Positions 9,377 through 19,132 of a DNA stretch of 64,000 nucleotides are shown in pieces (within the stretch, counting starts at the first letter, position 1; each line of letters opens with the position of its first letter). The translations under genes and the position numbers were made by a program. The DNA comes from Mucilaginibacter sp. (GTDB lineage: Bacteria > Bacteroidota > Bacteroidia > Sphingobacteriales > Sphingobacteriaceae), in assembly GCF_028288185.1 (NCBI RefSeq), contig NZ_JAQBOF010000007.1, forward strand, positions 27,537 to 91,536. Direction: 5' to 3'. The notes beneath the pieces are model-generated. The model was given only the letters and a program-made list of their open reading frames with translations, was not told the origin of the DNA and did no database searches.

Positions 9377-12172
9377 TTGAATTTGAGGCACATCTGTATA
9401 TCCATTGTAAATAAGCAAGTTACCTTTTTAGGATTAGTATTATTACTACTAGCCGCAGGCTGCTCTTTTGAAAGGCAGACCGGTTTTAACCGTACAATGC
9501 AAAATTTAACCGCGCATTATAATATATTATATAATGCCAACGAGTTGCTACGCCAAAAACAAGAGACTTATACCGGCACTTATATTGATCAGTATAACAA
9601 TATATTGAGCGTTTACCAGGATACCGTAGCCCACGGTACCGCGCTTGATAAAGAGCTGGATGCCGCCATATTTAAAGCCAACACTATTATAAACGAAAAA
9701 GAGCAAAGCAAATACGTTGCCGATGCTTACCTGGTTTTAGGCAAGGCAAATTTTTTATATGGCAAGTATTTTGACGCGGTCGAGTTTTTTAGCTATGTCA
9801 TCCGCTCGTTCCCGAAACAACTTAGCTTGACACAGGAAGCAGCCTCATGGAAAGTACGGGCCTTATTATATTTAGATAACCAAAAGGAAGCTAAGCTAAC
9901 GCTTGATTCGGCTTTTGCTAAAGTCGACCCTAAAAAGCACATAACCGCCGAGTTGTATGCCGCCGCTCTGCAATATGATATCAATACCAAAAACTATGTT
10001 GACGCAGAAGCTTCCGCTAAAAAAGCAATATTGTATACAAAGGACGGCAGCCAAAAACTACGCTGGACCTTTATACTGGGACAATTACAGGAACTGAACC
10101 GGGAAAATAAGGATGCCCTGGTAAATTATACCCGTATAGTAAAAAGCAACGCATCGTTCGAGATGGCTTTTAATGCCAACCTAAACCGCATACGTATAGA
10201 GGATATGCGCAACGGCGTTAAACTTAACCGTACCGCTCTTTTGTTATCTTTATTAAAGGATGAGAACAATGTTGATTTTAACGACCAGGTATATTTCCAG
10301 GTGGCCGAGATCTATGCCGCTAACAAGGATATTAATAACGCTTTAAAATATTACAGGCTATCGGCACACAGCAGTTTAAAAAATCAAAATCAAAAGGGAT
10401 TATCCTACCTGCGTATTGCCGATATTGACTTTAACACCAAAGCCGATTATGTTAATGCTAAAAAGTATTATGATAGCACGCTTACCAACCTGTCTACCAA
10501 TTATCCCGGCTATCAAACCATTCTAAAGAAAGCCAATAACCTGCAATTGCTGGTTGATAAACTACAAATAATTGCCCGCGAAGACACCTTGCAAGCCCTG
10601 GCTACAATGGACGAGAAAACGCGTTCGGCTGCTATTGATGCTATGGTAACTGCACAAACCTTACAACAAAATGCTGTTATCGCCAGCAATAATGCCATCG
10701 CGGCGACAAACAACACGTATAATAATACCAATGCTGCCACCCCTACCGGGAAAGCCGCAACAGGCAGCAGTTTTTACTTTTATAACACTGCCGCGGTAAG
10801 CCAGGGATATACCGAATTTAAACGCCGCTGGGGCGATAGGAAATTGGAAGATAACTGGCGCAGGGCAAATAAAAGTGGCGGTACCAGTGTCAATAACCCT
10901 AACGCATCGCCGGCCATAAACGCTATTACCGATCCTGACGCGCTGCCTACTGATATGCGCAAGAGCAAAACTGATGTGTCTGCAGGTGGTTACAGGCAAA
11001 GTCTGTTACAGAATGTACCGGTTACGCCTTTGTTGCTGGCTCAATCAAACATACGTATTTATAATGCTTATTTAGATATAGCCAATTTTTACCGCGATAT
11101 TTTGGAGGATAAGAAAGAAGCTATAGCCAACTACGAGCTGCTTTTAACTAAATATCCAGACGATACCAATAAAGCGCCTATATATTATAGCCTGTACAGA
11201 TTATATAGTGATATGGATGTTGCTAAATCAACAGGCTATAAAAACAAGTTATTGAAAGAATATCCCGAAACTGTTTTTGCCAAAGTAATTATAGATCCTG
11301 ATTACAGTAAAAAACTGGATGATAATGATTCGCGGTTTAATGAGGCTTATAATACTGTGTACGATCTGTATCGCCAGAAAAATTATCCCCAGGTTATAAG
11401 CCATACTGATAGTTTACTAAAGCAATATCCCGGCAATAAACTACTGGCACAATTATATTATTTAAGGGTAATAGCTTCGGGGCATTTAGAAAAAGTGGCA
11501 CCCTTCCGCGCCGAGCTACAGCAAATAGCGGCTACTTATCCTAACGATCAATTAATAACGCCATTGGTTAAGCAACACTTAGCTTATGTTGATGCCAATA
11601 CTGCCGAGCTATCTGCACAAACCTTTGCTATTATGAGTACGGATACAGCTGGTGCACTATTTACGCCACCTGTCGAATATCAAAAAGACGCGGTATATAA
11701 CCGTGGCCGCACTTTTGCACAGGTGCAGGTATTTGAAAAACCCGCTGTTAAACAGGCGCCCGTAGTTGTTAAAGAAAAACCGGTTGAAAAAGTTGTATCT
11801 ATCATATTCACCAATCGCGACAGCACCAACTATTATTTTGTGATAAATGTGAACATCGGCACAACAGATCTCTCCTCGTCACGTTTTGGGATTGGGCAGT
11901 TTAACCGTGCAAATTTTCAGGCAAATACCATAAGGCACCAGCTTAAAAATGTAGGGACCGATAACCAGCTGATATATGTTGGCCGTTTCCGTAGCTTTGC
12001 CTGGGCAAAAAATTACGCTACTGCAATTATCAAGTTGATGCCGCAGATAATGAAGGTACCGAGTGATAAATACAGTTTTTTTATCATAACACAAGAAAAT
12101 CTGGATAAATTAGCCGATAAGAAATTATTGGATGATTATATTAATTATTATCAACAAACTCTATTAAAGTAA
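9377..12172 (+). CDS. sprE: SprE/PorW-type T9SS lipoprotein with TPR-like repeats
   Basis: SprE (PorW in Porphyromonas) is an outer-membrane lipoprotein needed for type IX secretion and gliding. The 931-residue product has a lipobox LLAAGC (Cys29), then the hallmark opening FNRTMQNLTAHYNILYNANE, which resembles the THALxxxYNxLYNG region of SprE. Many helical TPR-like repeats follow, with an Asn/Thr/Ala-rich low-complexity linker near residues 430-465. No ATG precedes the signal peptide; TTG at 9377 or 9383 is the likely start. Its stop overlaps the start of the next gene by one base (TAATG). The family call is good; the symbol is by resemblance. Confidence 0.8.
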   Translation: MNLRHICISIVNKQVTFLGLVLLLLAAGCSFERQTGFNRTMQNLTAHYNILYNANELLRQKQETYTGTYIDQYNNILSVYQDTVAHGTALDKELDAAIFKANTIINEKEQSKYVADAYLVLGKANFLYGKYFDAVEFFSYVIRSFPKQLSLTQEAASWKVRALLYLDNQKEAKLTLDSAFAKVDPKKHITAELYAAALQYDINTKNYVDAEASAKKAILYTKDGSQKLRWTFILGQLQELNRENKDALVNYTRIVKSNASFEMAFNANLNRIRIEDMRNGVKLNRTALLLSLLKDENNVDFNDQVYFQVAEIYAANKDINNALKYYRLSAHSSLKNQNQKGLSYLRIADIDFNTKADYVNAKKYYDSTLTNLSTNYPGYQTILKKANNLQLLVDKLQIIAREDTLQALATMDEKTRSAAIDAMVTAQTLQQNAVIASNNAIAATNNTYNNTNAATPTGKAATGSSFYFYNTAAVSQGYTEFKRRWGDRKLEDNWRRANKSGGTSVNNPNASPAINAITDPDALPTDMRKSKTDVSAGGYRQSLLQNVPVTPLLLAQSNIRIYNAYLDIANFYRDILEDKKEAIANYELLLTKYPDDTNKAPIYYSLYRLYSDMDVAKSTGYKNKLLKEYPETVFAKVIIDPDYSKKLDDNDSRFNEAYNTVYDLYRQKNYPQVISHTDSLLKQYPGNKLLAQLYYLRVIASGHLEKVAPFRAELQQIAATYPNDQLITPLVKQHLAYVDANTAELSAQTFAIMSTDTAGALFTPPVEYQKDAVYNRGRTFAQVQVFEKPAVKQAPVVVKEKPVEKVVSIIFTNRDSTNYYFVINVNIGTTDLSSSRFGIGQFNRANFQANTIRHQLKNVGTDNQLIYVGRFRSFAWAKNYATAIIKLMPQIMKVPSDKYSFFIITQENLDKLADKKLLDDYINYYQQTLLK

Positions 12173-14415
12173 TGATCGTTAAATTATCGCCGCAGGATAT
12201 AAAAAGATACAACTGGTACATCTGGAGGTTTTTTATAGGCTGTTTTGCATTTGTAGTGATACTAATAGGCCTTACCACGTTTGGTGTGTTTGGCCCACTC
12301 CCATCTCTGCGTGATCTGGAGAACCCAAAAAGCGACCAGGCATCAGCGATCATATCGTCTGATAAACAGGTTATAGGTAAATATTATTTCAAAAACCGCT
12401 CGAGCGTAAATTTTAAAGACATTTCGCCCAATGCAATTAACGCGCTGATAGCTAAAGAAGATAACCATTTCTACTCGCACTCTGGTGTTGATTTTTGGCG
12501 TACATTCTCTATTATACCCTATAATTTAATTGGTAAAAAACAAGGAGCCAGTACTATTACCCAACAATTGGCTTTAAATCTTTTTTCTGATACAAAGCGA
12601 GCGCACAACCCCATCAAACGTATCATCCAAAAATTGCAGGAACTAATAATTGCTGTACGTATTGAAAAACATTACACCAAGCAAGAGATCATTACCATGT
12701 ATTTAAACACGGTTGATTTTGGGTCGAATACATTTGGTATAAGCTCGGCAGCGCAAACCTATTTTAATACGACGGCTGCTAACCTAACGCCCGATCAGGC
12801 TGCCACGTTGATACAAATGCTTACCGCGCCTACAAAAAACTCGCCGGTTAGGCACCCTGACAGGGCGCTTAATAACCGTAACTTTGTATTGAACCGTATG
12901 GTTAGCGAGGGCTATTTAAACGGCGGCCAGGCAGCAGAATACAAAGCTAAACCATTAGGTATTGATTACCACCAGGTAGATCATAACGAAGGCTTAGCGC
13001 CCTATTTTAGGGCTGTATTAAAAGATGATATTAAAAAAATACTGACAACGGTTAACAAAGCCGATGGCACTCCTTATGACATTGACCGCGATGGCTTAAA
13101 AATATATACTACCATTAATGCTTCCATGCAAGAGTATGCAGAAGCGGCGCAACGCGAATGGATGCGCGACCTGCAAAACCAATTTAATAGCCAGTGGAAA
13201 GGCGTTAAACTATCAGATAAAATAAAAAATTACAAGTTACTAATAGACCAGGGTATTCATCAATCAGACCGTTACCGCGAGCTGAAAGCCGAAGGACAAT
13301 CAGAAGAAGAAATCATTAATAATTTTAATACACCCGATAACCTTAATCTATTTACCTGGAGGGGTAATATTGATACCGTAATGAAACCGATAGACTCTAT
13401 AGTTTATTGCAAAATGCTATTACGCAATGCCGTTATGAGTATGGACCCAACTACAGGGTATGTTAAGGCATGGGTAGGCGGTATTAATTTTGAACATTTT
13501 AAGTATGACCAGGTAAAGGTTGGCGCACGCCAGGTTGGATCAACCGCTAAACCTTTTACTTACGCGGTGGCTATAAACAATGGATACTCGCCATGTTTTC
13601 AGGTTGAAAATGTGCCGGTGACGATATCCGGTTATGGCGGTCAGGATTGGACGCCTGGTTCATCGCCACTGGAGACCTTACCCGGAATGGTAACTTTGCG
13701 CGCCGCGCTGGCACACTCGCAAAACTGGGTTACAGCATATTTGATGAAAGAGCTAACCCCCGAGCCTGTAGCCGAATTGATAAAGAAAATGGGTATCCAT
13801 AATAACGTACCTGCGTATCCAAGTATTTGTTTAGGTGTATTTGATGCTACGGTTATGGATATGACGGCGGCTTACTCTGTATTTGCCAATCATGGCGTAT
13901 GGACAGAGCCTACCTATTTACTACGCATTGAAGATAAAAACGGTAACGAAATATACAACTACACCCCTAAAGTTAAACAGGTAATGAATGAGCAGGATGC
14001 CTATGTAATGGTTGATATGCTAAAGAGTGTTGTTGATATGAGCGGCGCTACCGGTAACAGGCTGCGCTGGAAATATAATTTCACCAATCCAATCGGAGGT
14101 AAAACAGGTACTACGTCTGACAATTCTGACGGTTGGTTTATTGGCATAACCCCTAAATTGGTTACCGGCGTATGGACAGGCTGCGAAAACCGCGATTTCC
14201 ATTTCCGTACAACGCATATGGGCGAAGGCTCTAATTCGGCGTTACCAATATTTGCACTGTATCTTAAAAAGGTTTATGCCGATCAATCATTAGGCATCAA
14301 AAAGAATATCGATTTTGAGTTACCTAAAAAAGGCTTAACCTCTGTTTTAGATTGTAATGTTTACAGCCAGCAGCAAAAGGGCACTAATGAGGTGGAGAAG
14401 AAGCTAAGTTTTTAA
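12172..14415 (+). CDS. Class A penicillin-binding protein (transglycosylase/transpeptidase)
   Basis: A bifunctional peptidoglycan synthase of the PBP1A type, 747 residues. One N-terminal membrane anchor (about residues 20-40) is followed by a GT51 domain with catalytic Glu96 in AKEDNHFYSH and the motif GASTITQQLALN. The transpeptidase domain has Ser457 in GSTAKPF (SxxK), SQN (SxN) and KTGTTSDN (KTG). All key residues are present. The ATG overlaps the sprE stop by one base, so the two are probably cotranscribed and coupled. mrcA/ponA are possible symbols. Confidence 0.95.
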   Translation: MIVKLSPQDIKRYNWYIWRFFIGCFAFVVILIGLTTFGVFGPLPSLRDLENPKSDQASAIISSDKQVIGKYYFKNRSSVNFKDISPNAINALIAKEDNHFYSHSGVDFWRTFSIIPYNLIGKKQGASTITQQLALNLFSDTKRAHNPIKRIIQKLQELIIAVRIEKHYTKQEIITMYLNTVDFGSNTFGISSAAQTYFNTTAANLTPDQAATLIQMLTAPTKNSPVRHPDRALNNRNFVLNRMVSEGYLNGGQAAEYKAKPLGIDYHQVDHNEGLAPYFRAVLKDDIKKILTTVNKADGTPYDIDRDGLKIYTTINASMQEYAEAAQREWMRDLQNQFNSQWKGVKLSDKIKNYKLLIDQGIHQSDRYRELKAEGQSEEEIINNFNTPDNLNLFTWRGNIDTVMKPIDSIVYCKMLLRNAVMSMDPTTGYVKAWVGGINFEHFKYDQVKVGARQVGSTAKPFTYAVAINNGYSPCFQVENVPVTISGYGGQDWTPGSSPLETLPGMVTLRAALAHSQNWVTAYLMKELTPEPVAELIKKMGIHNNVPAYPSICLGVFDATVMDMTAAYSVFANHGVWTEPTYLLRIEDKNGNEIYNYTPKVKQVMNEQDAYVMVDMLKSVVDMSGATGNRLRWKYNFTNPIGGKTGTTSDNSDGWFIGITPKLVTGVWTGCENRDFHFRTTHMGEGSNSALPIFALYLKKVYADQSLGIKKNIDFELPKKGLTSVLDCNVYSQQQKGTNEVEKKLSF

Positions 14416-14441
14416 CTTAGTTCATATAATAAATACCCGCG

Positions 14442-14584
14442 CGTCATTGCAGGAACGAAGCAATCTCTTCACTCGCTAATCAATGTCCGTAGTGTTGGTT
14501 AGTACGTAATAAATATCTGCATAGGGATGAAATTTATCACATTGACTGTCTGTTGCAGAGATTGCTTCATTCCTCGCAATGACG
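14442..14584. repeat. REP-like palindrome, CGTCATTGC family (copy 2)
   Basis: Left arm CGTCATTGCAGGAACGAAGC plus AATCTCT, right arm GCAGAGATTGCTTCATTCCTCGCAATGACG, with about 90 bases between. It fills the gap between the penicillin-binding protein gene and uvrC and ends 14 bases before the uvrC ATG. Shares arms with copies at 3341 and 53464. Confidence 0.8.
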
Positions 14585-14598
14585 TAGTTATATAGAAA

Positions 14599-16413
14599 AT
14601 GGAGAAATTCGATTATCGTGCTGCATTAAAAAACATCCCCCATAAACCCGGGGTTTACCAGTATTGGAACGAGGAGAAGGAGCTGATCTATATTGGTAAA
14701 GCTAAAGACCTACGTAACCGGGTTACGTCTTATTTTAATAAGGATACCAACGTAAATGCCAAAACACGGGTGCTGGTATCAAAGATCCGCGACATAACGT
14801 TTACTATTGTTGATACCGAGGTGGATGCCTGGCTATTGGAGAATAGCCTTATTAAAAAACACCAGCCACGCTATAACGTAATGCTCAAGGATGATAAAAC
14901 ATATCCCTGGATCATTATTAAAAATGAAAAATTCCCCCGCATATTCTGGACAAGGCGCATAGTTAAAGATGGCTCAAAATATTTAGGACCTTATGCGTCT
15001 GTTAGTATGATGCACGCTATTTTAGGGTTGATAAAAGAAACCTACCCCCTGCGCACCTGCAACCTTGCGCTTACCCGGCAAAACATTGATGCAGGCAAAT
15101 TTAAGGTTTGTTTAGAGTACCAGTTAGGTAATTGCAAGGGCCCTTGCCAAAACTACCAAACCGAGGACGATTACGATAACAGCATTGAAGAAATAAAGGA
15201 TATCCTTAACGGTAAAATTGGCGCGGTACTGCGTAAAATGAAAACCGAAATGGATAATGCTATATCCGGCATGAACTATGAGCTGGCGCACCGGCTAAAA
15301 CGTAAGTTCGAGCTGCTGGAAAATTACCAAAGCAAGTCAACCGTAGTCAACTCGTCCATTACGGATGTGGATGTGTTCAGCATCGCGTCCGAAGAGAAGA
15401 TAGCTTTTGTTAACTTTTTAAAGGTAATGAACGGCACCATCATCCAAACGCAAACCATCGAATTAAAGAAACGGCTTGACGAAAGTGATGAAGAATTACT
15501 GGAACTGGCCATAATTGAATTTAGGAGCAGATACAACAGCGATTCTAAAGAGATCATCGTCCCCTTTAAGATAGACCTGGCAGACACTACTTTAAAATTT
15601 ACCGTACCCAAGTTGGGCGAGAAGCGAAAGCTACTTGACCTGTCGCAAAAAAATGTGCAGTTCTTTAAAAAAGAACGTATAGATCAATACGAAAAACTAA
15701 ATCCCGAGATACGCACCGAGCGCCTGCTTACCCAAATGATGAAGGACCTGCGCATGAACCAACTGCCGCGGCATATTGAGTGCTTTGATAACTCCAATTT
15801 TCAGGGTAAGTATCCGGTATCGGCAATTGTGGTGTTTAGGGATGGTAAGCCGTCCAAGAAAGATTATCGGCACTTTAACGTAAAAACCGTTGTCGGGCCT
15901 GATGATTTTGCCACCATGGAAGAAGCCGTTTTAAGGCGTTATAAGCGGGTTTTGGAGGAGAATACAGGCTTGCCGCAATTGATAGTAATTGACGGCGGCA
16001 AGGGCCAGCTATCATCGGCTATGAAAAGTTTAAAGCTGCTGGGGATAGAAAAGCAAGTTACCATTATCGGCATAGCCAAACGCCTGGAAGAACTATATTA
16101 TCCCGGCGACCAGTACCCCATGTACCTTGATAAAAAATCTGAAACATTAAAGGTTATACAGTATTTGCGCGATGAAGCGCACCGTTTTGGTATAACCTTC
16201 CATCGTAAAAAACGGGATAAGGGCACACTGGCTACCGAGCTTGAATTGATTGAAGGCATAGGCAAAACCACTGCCGAAAAGCTACTTAAATACTTTAAAT
16301 CAGTTAAAAAGATACGTGAGGCAAATGCCGAAACTTTGCAGGAGGTAGTAAACGGCAAACAGGCCAATGCGATAATAGAATATTTTGGCGGCAGCGGGTT
16401 AGATACAAACTAA
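14599..16413 (+). CDS. uvrC: UvrABC nucleotide excision repair endonuclease subunit C
   Basis: UvrC cuts both sides of a DNA lesion after UvrAB recognition. The 604-residue product has the GIY-YIG nuclease domain (GVYQYW, then IYIGKAKDLRNRV, residues 19-45), a Cys-rich stretch (CLEYQLGNCKGPC), a UVR helix, the RNase H-like 5' nuclease domain (ECFDNSNFQG and VIDGGKGQL), and C-terminal helix-hairpin-helix motifs (LELIEGIGKTTAEKLL). Length is normal. No Shine-Dalgarno site is visible before the ATG; a REP-like palindrome is immediately upstream. Confidence 0.97.
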   Translation: MEKFDYRAALKNIPHKPGVYQYWNEEKELIYIGKAKDLRNRVTSYFNKDTNVNAKTRVLVSKIRDITFTIVDTEVDAWLLENSLIKKHQPRYNVMLKDDKTYPWIIIKNEKFPRIFWTRRIVKDGSKYLGPYASVSMMHAILGLIKETYPLRTCNLALTRQNIDAGKFKVCLEYQLGNCKGPCQNYQTEDDYDNSIEEIKDILNGKIGAVLRKMKTEMDNAISGMNYELAHRLKRKFELLENYQSKSTVVNSSITDVDVFSIASEEKIAFVNFLKVMNGTIIQTQTIELKKRLDESDEELLELAIIEFRSRYNSDSKEIIVPFKIDLADTTLKFTVPKLGEKRKLLDLSQKNVQFFKKERIDQYEKLNPEIRTERLLTQMMKDLRMNQLPRHIECFDNSNFQGKYPVSAIVVFRDGKPSKKDYRHFNVKTVVGPDDFATMEEAVLRRYKRVLEENTGLPQLIVIDGGKGQLSSAMKSLKLLGIEKQVTIIGIAKRLEELYYPGDQYPMYLDKKSETLKVIQYLRDEAHRFGITFHRKKRDKGTLATELELIEGIGKTTAEKLLKYFKSVKKIREANAETLQEVVNGKQANAIIEYFGGSGLDTN

Positions 16414-16454
16414 ATGTCATTTCGCGCAAACATGCAACCCAACAACATTTATAA

Positions 16455-16497
16455 AACAAAAAGCCTCACGATATGATCGCGAGGCTTTGTTATATTT
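16455..16497. terminator. Terminator between uvrC and gldN
   Basis: AAAGCCTC and GAGGCTTT (16460-16467 and 16481-16488) pair around a short CG-rich loop, with A-rich flank before and T-rich flank after. The genes on either side converge, so it may work in both directions. Confidence 0.75.
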
Positions 16498-16541
16498 TTA
16501 CAGGTAACTAATCTCTAATCACCAATTAACTAATCACTAAA

Positions 16542-17537
16542 TTAATACTGCCACAAATTAAGTTCCCAATCCATCAAAGATTTCTTGATCCGTTCAGATT
16601 CGTACAGACGATCTATACCGATGGCGTAGTCTTTAATACGTTCATCTTTATCGTTTGATACTTTTACTACATAGCCATGAAACAATCGTTTTAGGAATAC
16701 ATCATCAAAGCTTAGGTCGGTAGCATCGTTATTGCGGTTAAAAGCTTCTTTTGTAACCAATACCTGGCGAGCGGCCGGGAAATATATCCAGAATGCCGGT
16801 TGATAATCAAGCGCCAAATTTGCACCATCTACTTTTTGCTTGATCATTGGCGCTATACCAATAATGCGCGGCTCCCATACAGAACGTTGTTTATCAAATA
16901 CCCAATCCTCTTTAATACGGAACTTTACAATGCTATCCGGTTGGAAATCGCCGGCCACCATTTTGGAACCGGTTTTTTCGCCTGTTTTTTTATCAATAAC
17001 ATTTACCACAGCGCTATCAGCCATTTTAGCTTTTGCTTTATCGGCTGTTAATGGGGTGGCAAAGCTATCACCATTAGGATCATTTTTAGTAGGCAGCGGG
17101 TCGTAAGCAGTTAACTCGCCTGCTGCAATGGCATCCATTAATACATCAATTAACCTTGATTTTGGAGAGCCTAAATAAGCGTTAACTTTTTCGCGCAGGT
17201 CAATTTCTTCCCAAACACGTTTTGAATATACTACGTCCGATTCGCGCAGGTTAGCATAAGGCGTTACCTTGTTATGCTCGATATTGTTTTTTTTGTAGTA
17301 ACCATCCAAAGGCCTGTCAAACGGTTTAGCCGGATCGGCAGTTATAGGCACGTCAGTTATCTTCTTGCTGGTATCAACCGTTGATGATTGTTTATTAGAA
17401 GCCGGGTTAATAGCAGGTTGTGTTGCCACACGTTGTTTTACGGTTTGTTTTTTAGTTGCCGGTGTCTTCTTTTTAGTTTGTGCGAAAGATGCTACACAAG
17501 CTAAACAAAGTACAACTAATAAAATTCTCTTTTTCAT
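16542..17537 (-). CDS. gldN: Gliding motility/T9SS ring protein GldN
   Basis: GldN (PorN) forms, with GldK, the periplasmic ring of the type IX secretion system below the outer membrane. The 331-residue product has a signal peptide ending SFAQ (residues 1-20), a basic Lys/Thr/Pro/Gln-rich linker, then the conserved body with DRPLDGYYKKNNIEH, YSKRVWEEIDLREKVN and SDKDERIKDYAIGIDR. It follows gldM by six bases, in the standard K-L-M-N order. Family assignment is firm. Confidence 0.95.
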   Translation of the reverse strand: MKKRILLVVLCLACVASFAQTKKKTPATKKQTVKQRVATQPAINPASNKQSSTVDTSKKITDVPITADPAKPFDRPLDGYYKKNNIEHNKVTPYANLRESDVVYSKRVWEEIDLREKVNAYLGSPKSRLIDVLMDAIAAGELTAYDPLPTKNDPNGDSFATPLTADKAKAKMADSAVVNVIDKKTGEKTGSKMVAGDFQPDSIVKFRIKEDWVFDKQRSVWEPRIIGIAPMIKQKVDGANLALDYQPAFWIYFPAARQVLVTKEAFNRNNDATDLSFDDVFLKRLFHGYVVKVSNDKDERIKDYAIGIDRLYESERIKKSLMDWELNLWQY

Positions 17538-17543
17538 ACGCTT

Positions 17544-19082
17544 CTAATTTGCAAATAACACTATATTATCTAAATTTCGCTGTGTGCCGTCAGGCCCCAC
17601 GGCAATAATTTCTTTAAACACTACGGTCGATCCTGCCGTTATGCCGTTCAACACCGTATGCATGGCGCTGGTTAGCTGGTTGCCTGTACCCGAAAAACTT
17701 AATGGGTCCTGGCGCGGCTTTATTACTAATAATGTAAAACGTGTAACATTAAACCTGGCATCAAACTCAAAATTATCCAGTTTAGCAAACACCGCGTCCT
17801 GCGATTTGATGTTGGCCGAACTGGTTGTTCCACCTGATTTACCCGCAAACTCCGCCTTTGGATCAGGTATACGTTTTACACGGAATAAAGTTGACCCTAA
17901 GGCCATAACTTTTCCTTTTGATACCTCGCCCGATACATTAACTGTAGCTGTACCGGTGGTTGTAACAGTAGCAATATAACCATTGCCTGACGGTGTAATG
18001 CTACCACCTGTCATGCTTACTCTTAAGTCCTTTTTAGCTATACCGGGGGCCGATACCGATACCGGGTTGGGCACACCAATATATAATACATTCATTTTAT
18101 CAGGCGACACTACTGCCGATGGACGCGCCACGGTATAAGTTTGCGGCTGTGTTTTGTATTCAGTTATTTTACCTGTATTGTCTTTAACGCTAATAGTTCC
18201 TATCCAGGTATGCACGCCTTCACTTGCTGTGCTCCCACTATATTTGCCACGGCCTGCTTCTGTAGGCACCCTGCTACCATCAACCGAAATTGATGGTGAA
18301 GATTTAGAATCAGACGCAGTTAAAAATACTTCAGCGGTGTAAGGTTGTCCAACTAAAACATAACTTGTTGGTGCAACCGCCACTGCCGAAAACTGATCCA
18401 GATTAACTACGGCCTGATCTACTTCACCCAATATTTTTTTGACAACCTCATTCTCGGCATTTTTTGAATCCGATTGTATTTTTATAAATGCGGTCATCGC
18501 TGCTCCCATCGGTACCCCCTCACCAAAATTGGCCTGCTCCCACGATTTATTAGGGAACCCCTTTCTATGAACAGGAGGTATTGTAGTTAAAGATAATTTA
18601 ACACCAACCCTGTCTTTTGCCGGCAATAATGCCAATAAAGCTTCACGGGTTTGATTTATTTTTTTTGACAAGTCGAAAGCATTTTTTCTTCTGTCAACCA
18701 TCAGATCAACAGATGCATCCAAATTATCTCTGCCTTTGTAATCGTTTGTTGCCTCATCAAAGCCACCAGTTTCCTCAACCAATTTACTTTTTAATGATTC
18801 AACATAAGTATTCAAATCATCTGTCAATTTACTTGCTTGTTTGGCCCTGTCATAAATAGGCTTTGCCCTATCAGGTTGCTCCTTTAATTTTGTTTTTTCA
18901 AAAGCGTTAAAAGTATTATCAATACCTACCTGCACATTTGCTTTTGAAGCCGTTAAACTGTTGCTAATGTTTTTAAAAGCGTCAAGCAAGTTTTCAGGAA
19001 CCTCAAGAGCAATAAGACCAAGCAATACCAGGTATAATATACCCATCATCCGCTGCCTTGGGGTTTGTTTACCTCCAGCCAT
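17544..19082 (-). CDS. gldM: T9SS/gliding motor protein GldM
   Basis: GldM spans the inner membrane once and, with GldL, forms the motor that drives T9SS and gliding; its large periplasmic part reaches toward the GldKN ring. The 512-residue product starts MAGGKQTPRQRMMGILYLVLLGLIALEVP, the conserved cytoplasmic start and single membrane helix (about 13-33), then a helical region and beta domains ending in a Ser/Gly-rich stretch. Length matches the family (about 515). It is 50 bases downstream of gldL. Confidence 0.96.
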   Translation of the reverse strand: MAGGKQTPRQRMMGILYLVLLGLIALEVPENLLDAFKNISNSLTASKANVQVGIDNTFNAFEKTKLKEQPDRAKPIYDRAKQASKLTDDLNTYVESLKSKLVEETGGFDEATNDYKGRDNLDASVDLMVDRRKNAFDLSKKINQTREALLALLPAKDRVGVKLSLTTIPPVHRKGFPNKSWEQANFGEGVPMGAAMTAFIKIQSDSKNAENEVVKKILGEVDQAVVNLDQFSAVAVAPTSYVLVGQPYTAEVFLTASDSKSSPSISVDGSRVPTEAGRGKYSGSTASEGVHTWIGTISVKDNTGKITEYKTQPQTYTVARPSAVVSPDKMNVLYIGVPNPVSVSAPGIAKKDLRVSMTGGSITPSGNGYIATVTTTGTATVNVSGEVSKGKVMALGSTLFRVKRIPDPKAEFAGKSGGTTSSANIKSQDAVFAKLDNFEFDARFNVTRFTLLVIKPRQDPLSFSGTGNQLTSAMHTVLNGITAGSTVVFKEIIAVGPDGTQRNLDNIVLFAN

Positions 19083-19132
19083 TTGTTATATATCTTGTTT
19101 TGTATTGTTCAAAATTTGGTTAATTTGCCCAA

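Noticed and set aside
10661..10999. Minus-strand open frame of 112 residues inside sprE
   Set aside because: Opposite a long coding frame with a signal peptide and TPR-like repeats; no independent support.
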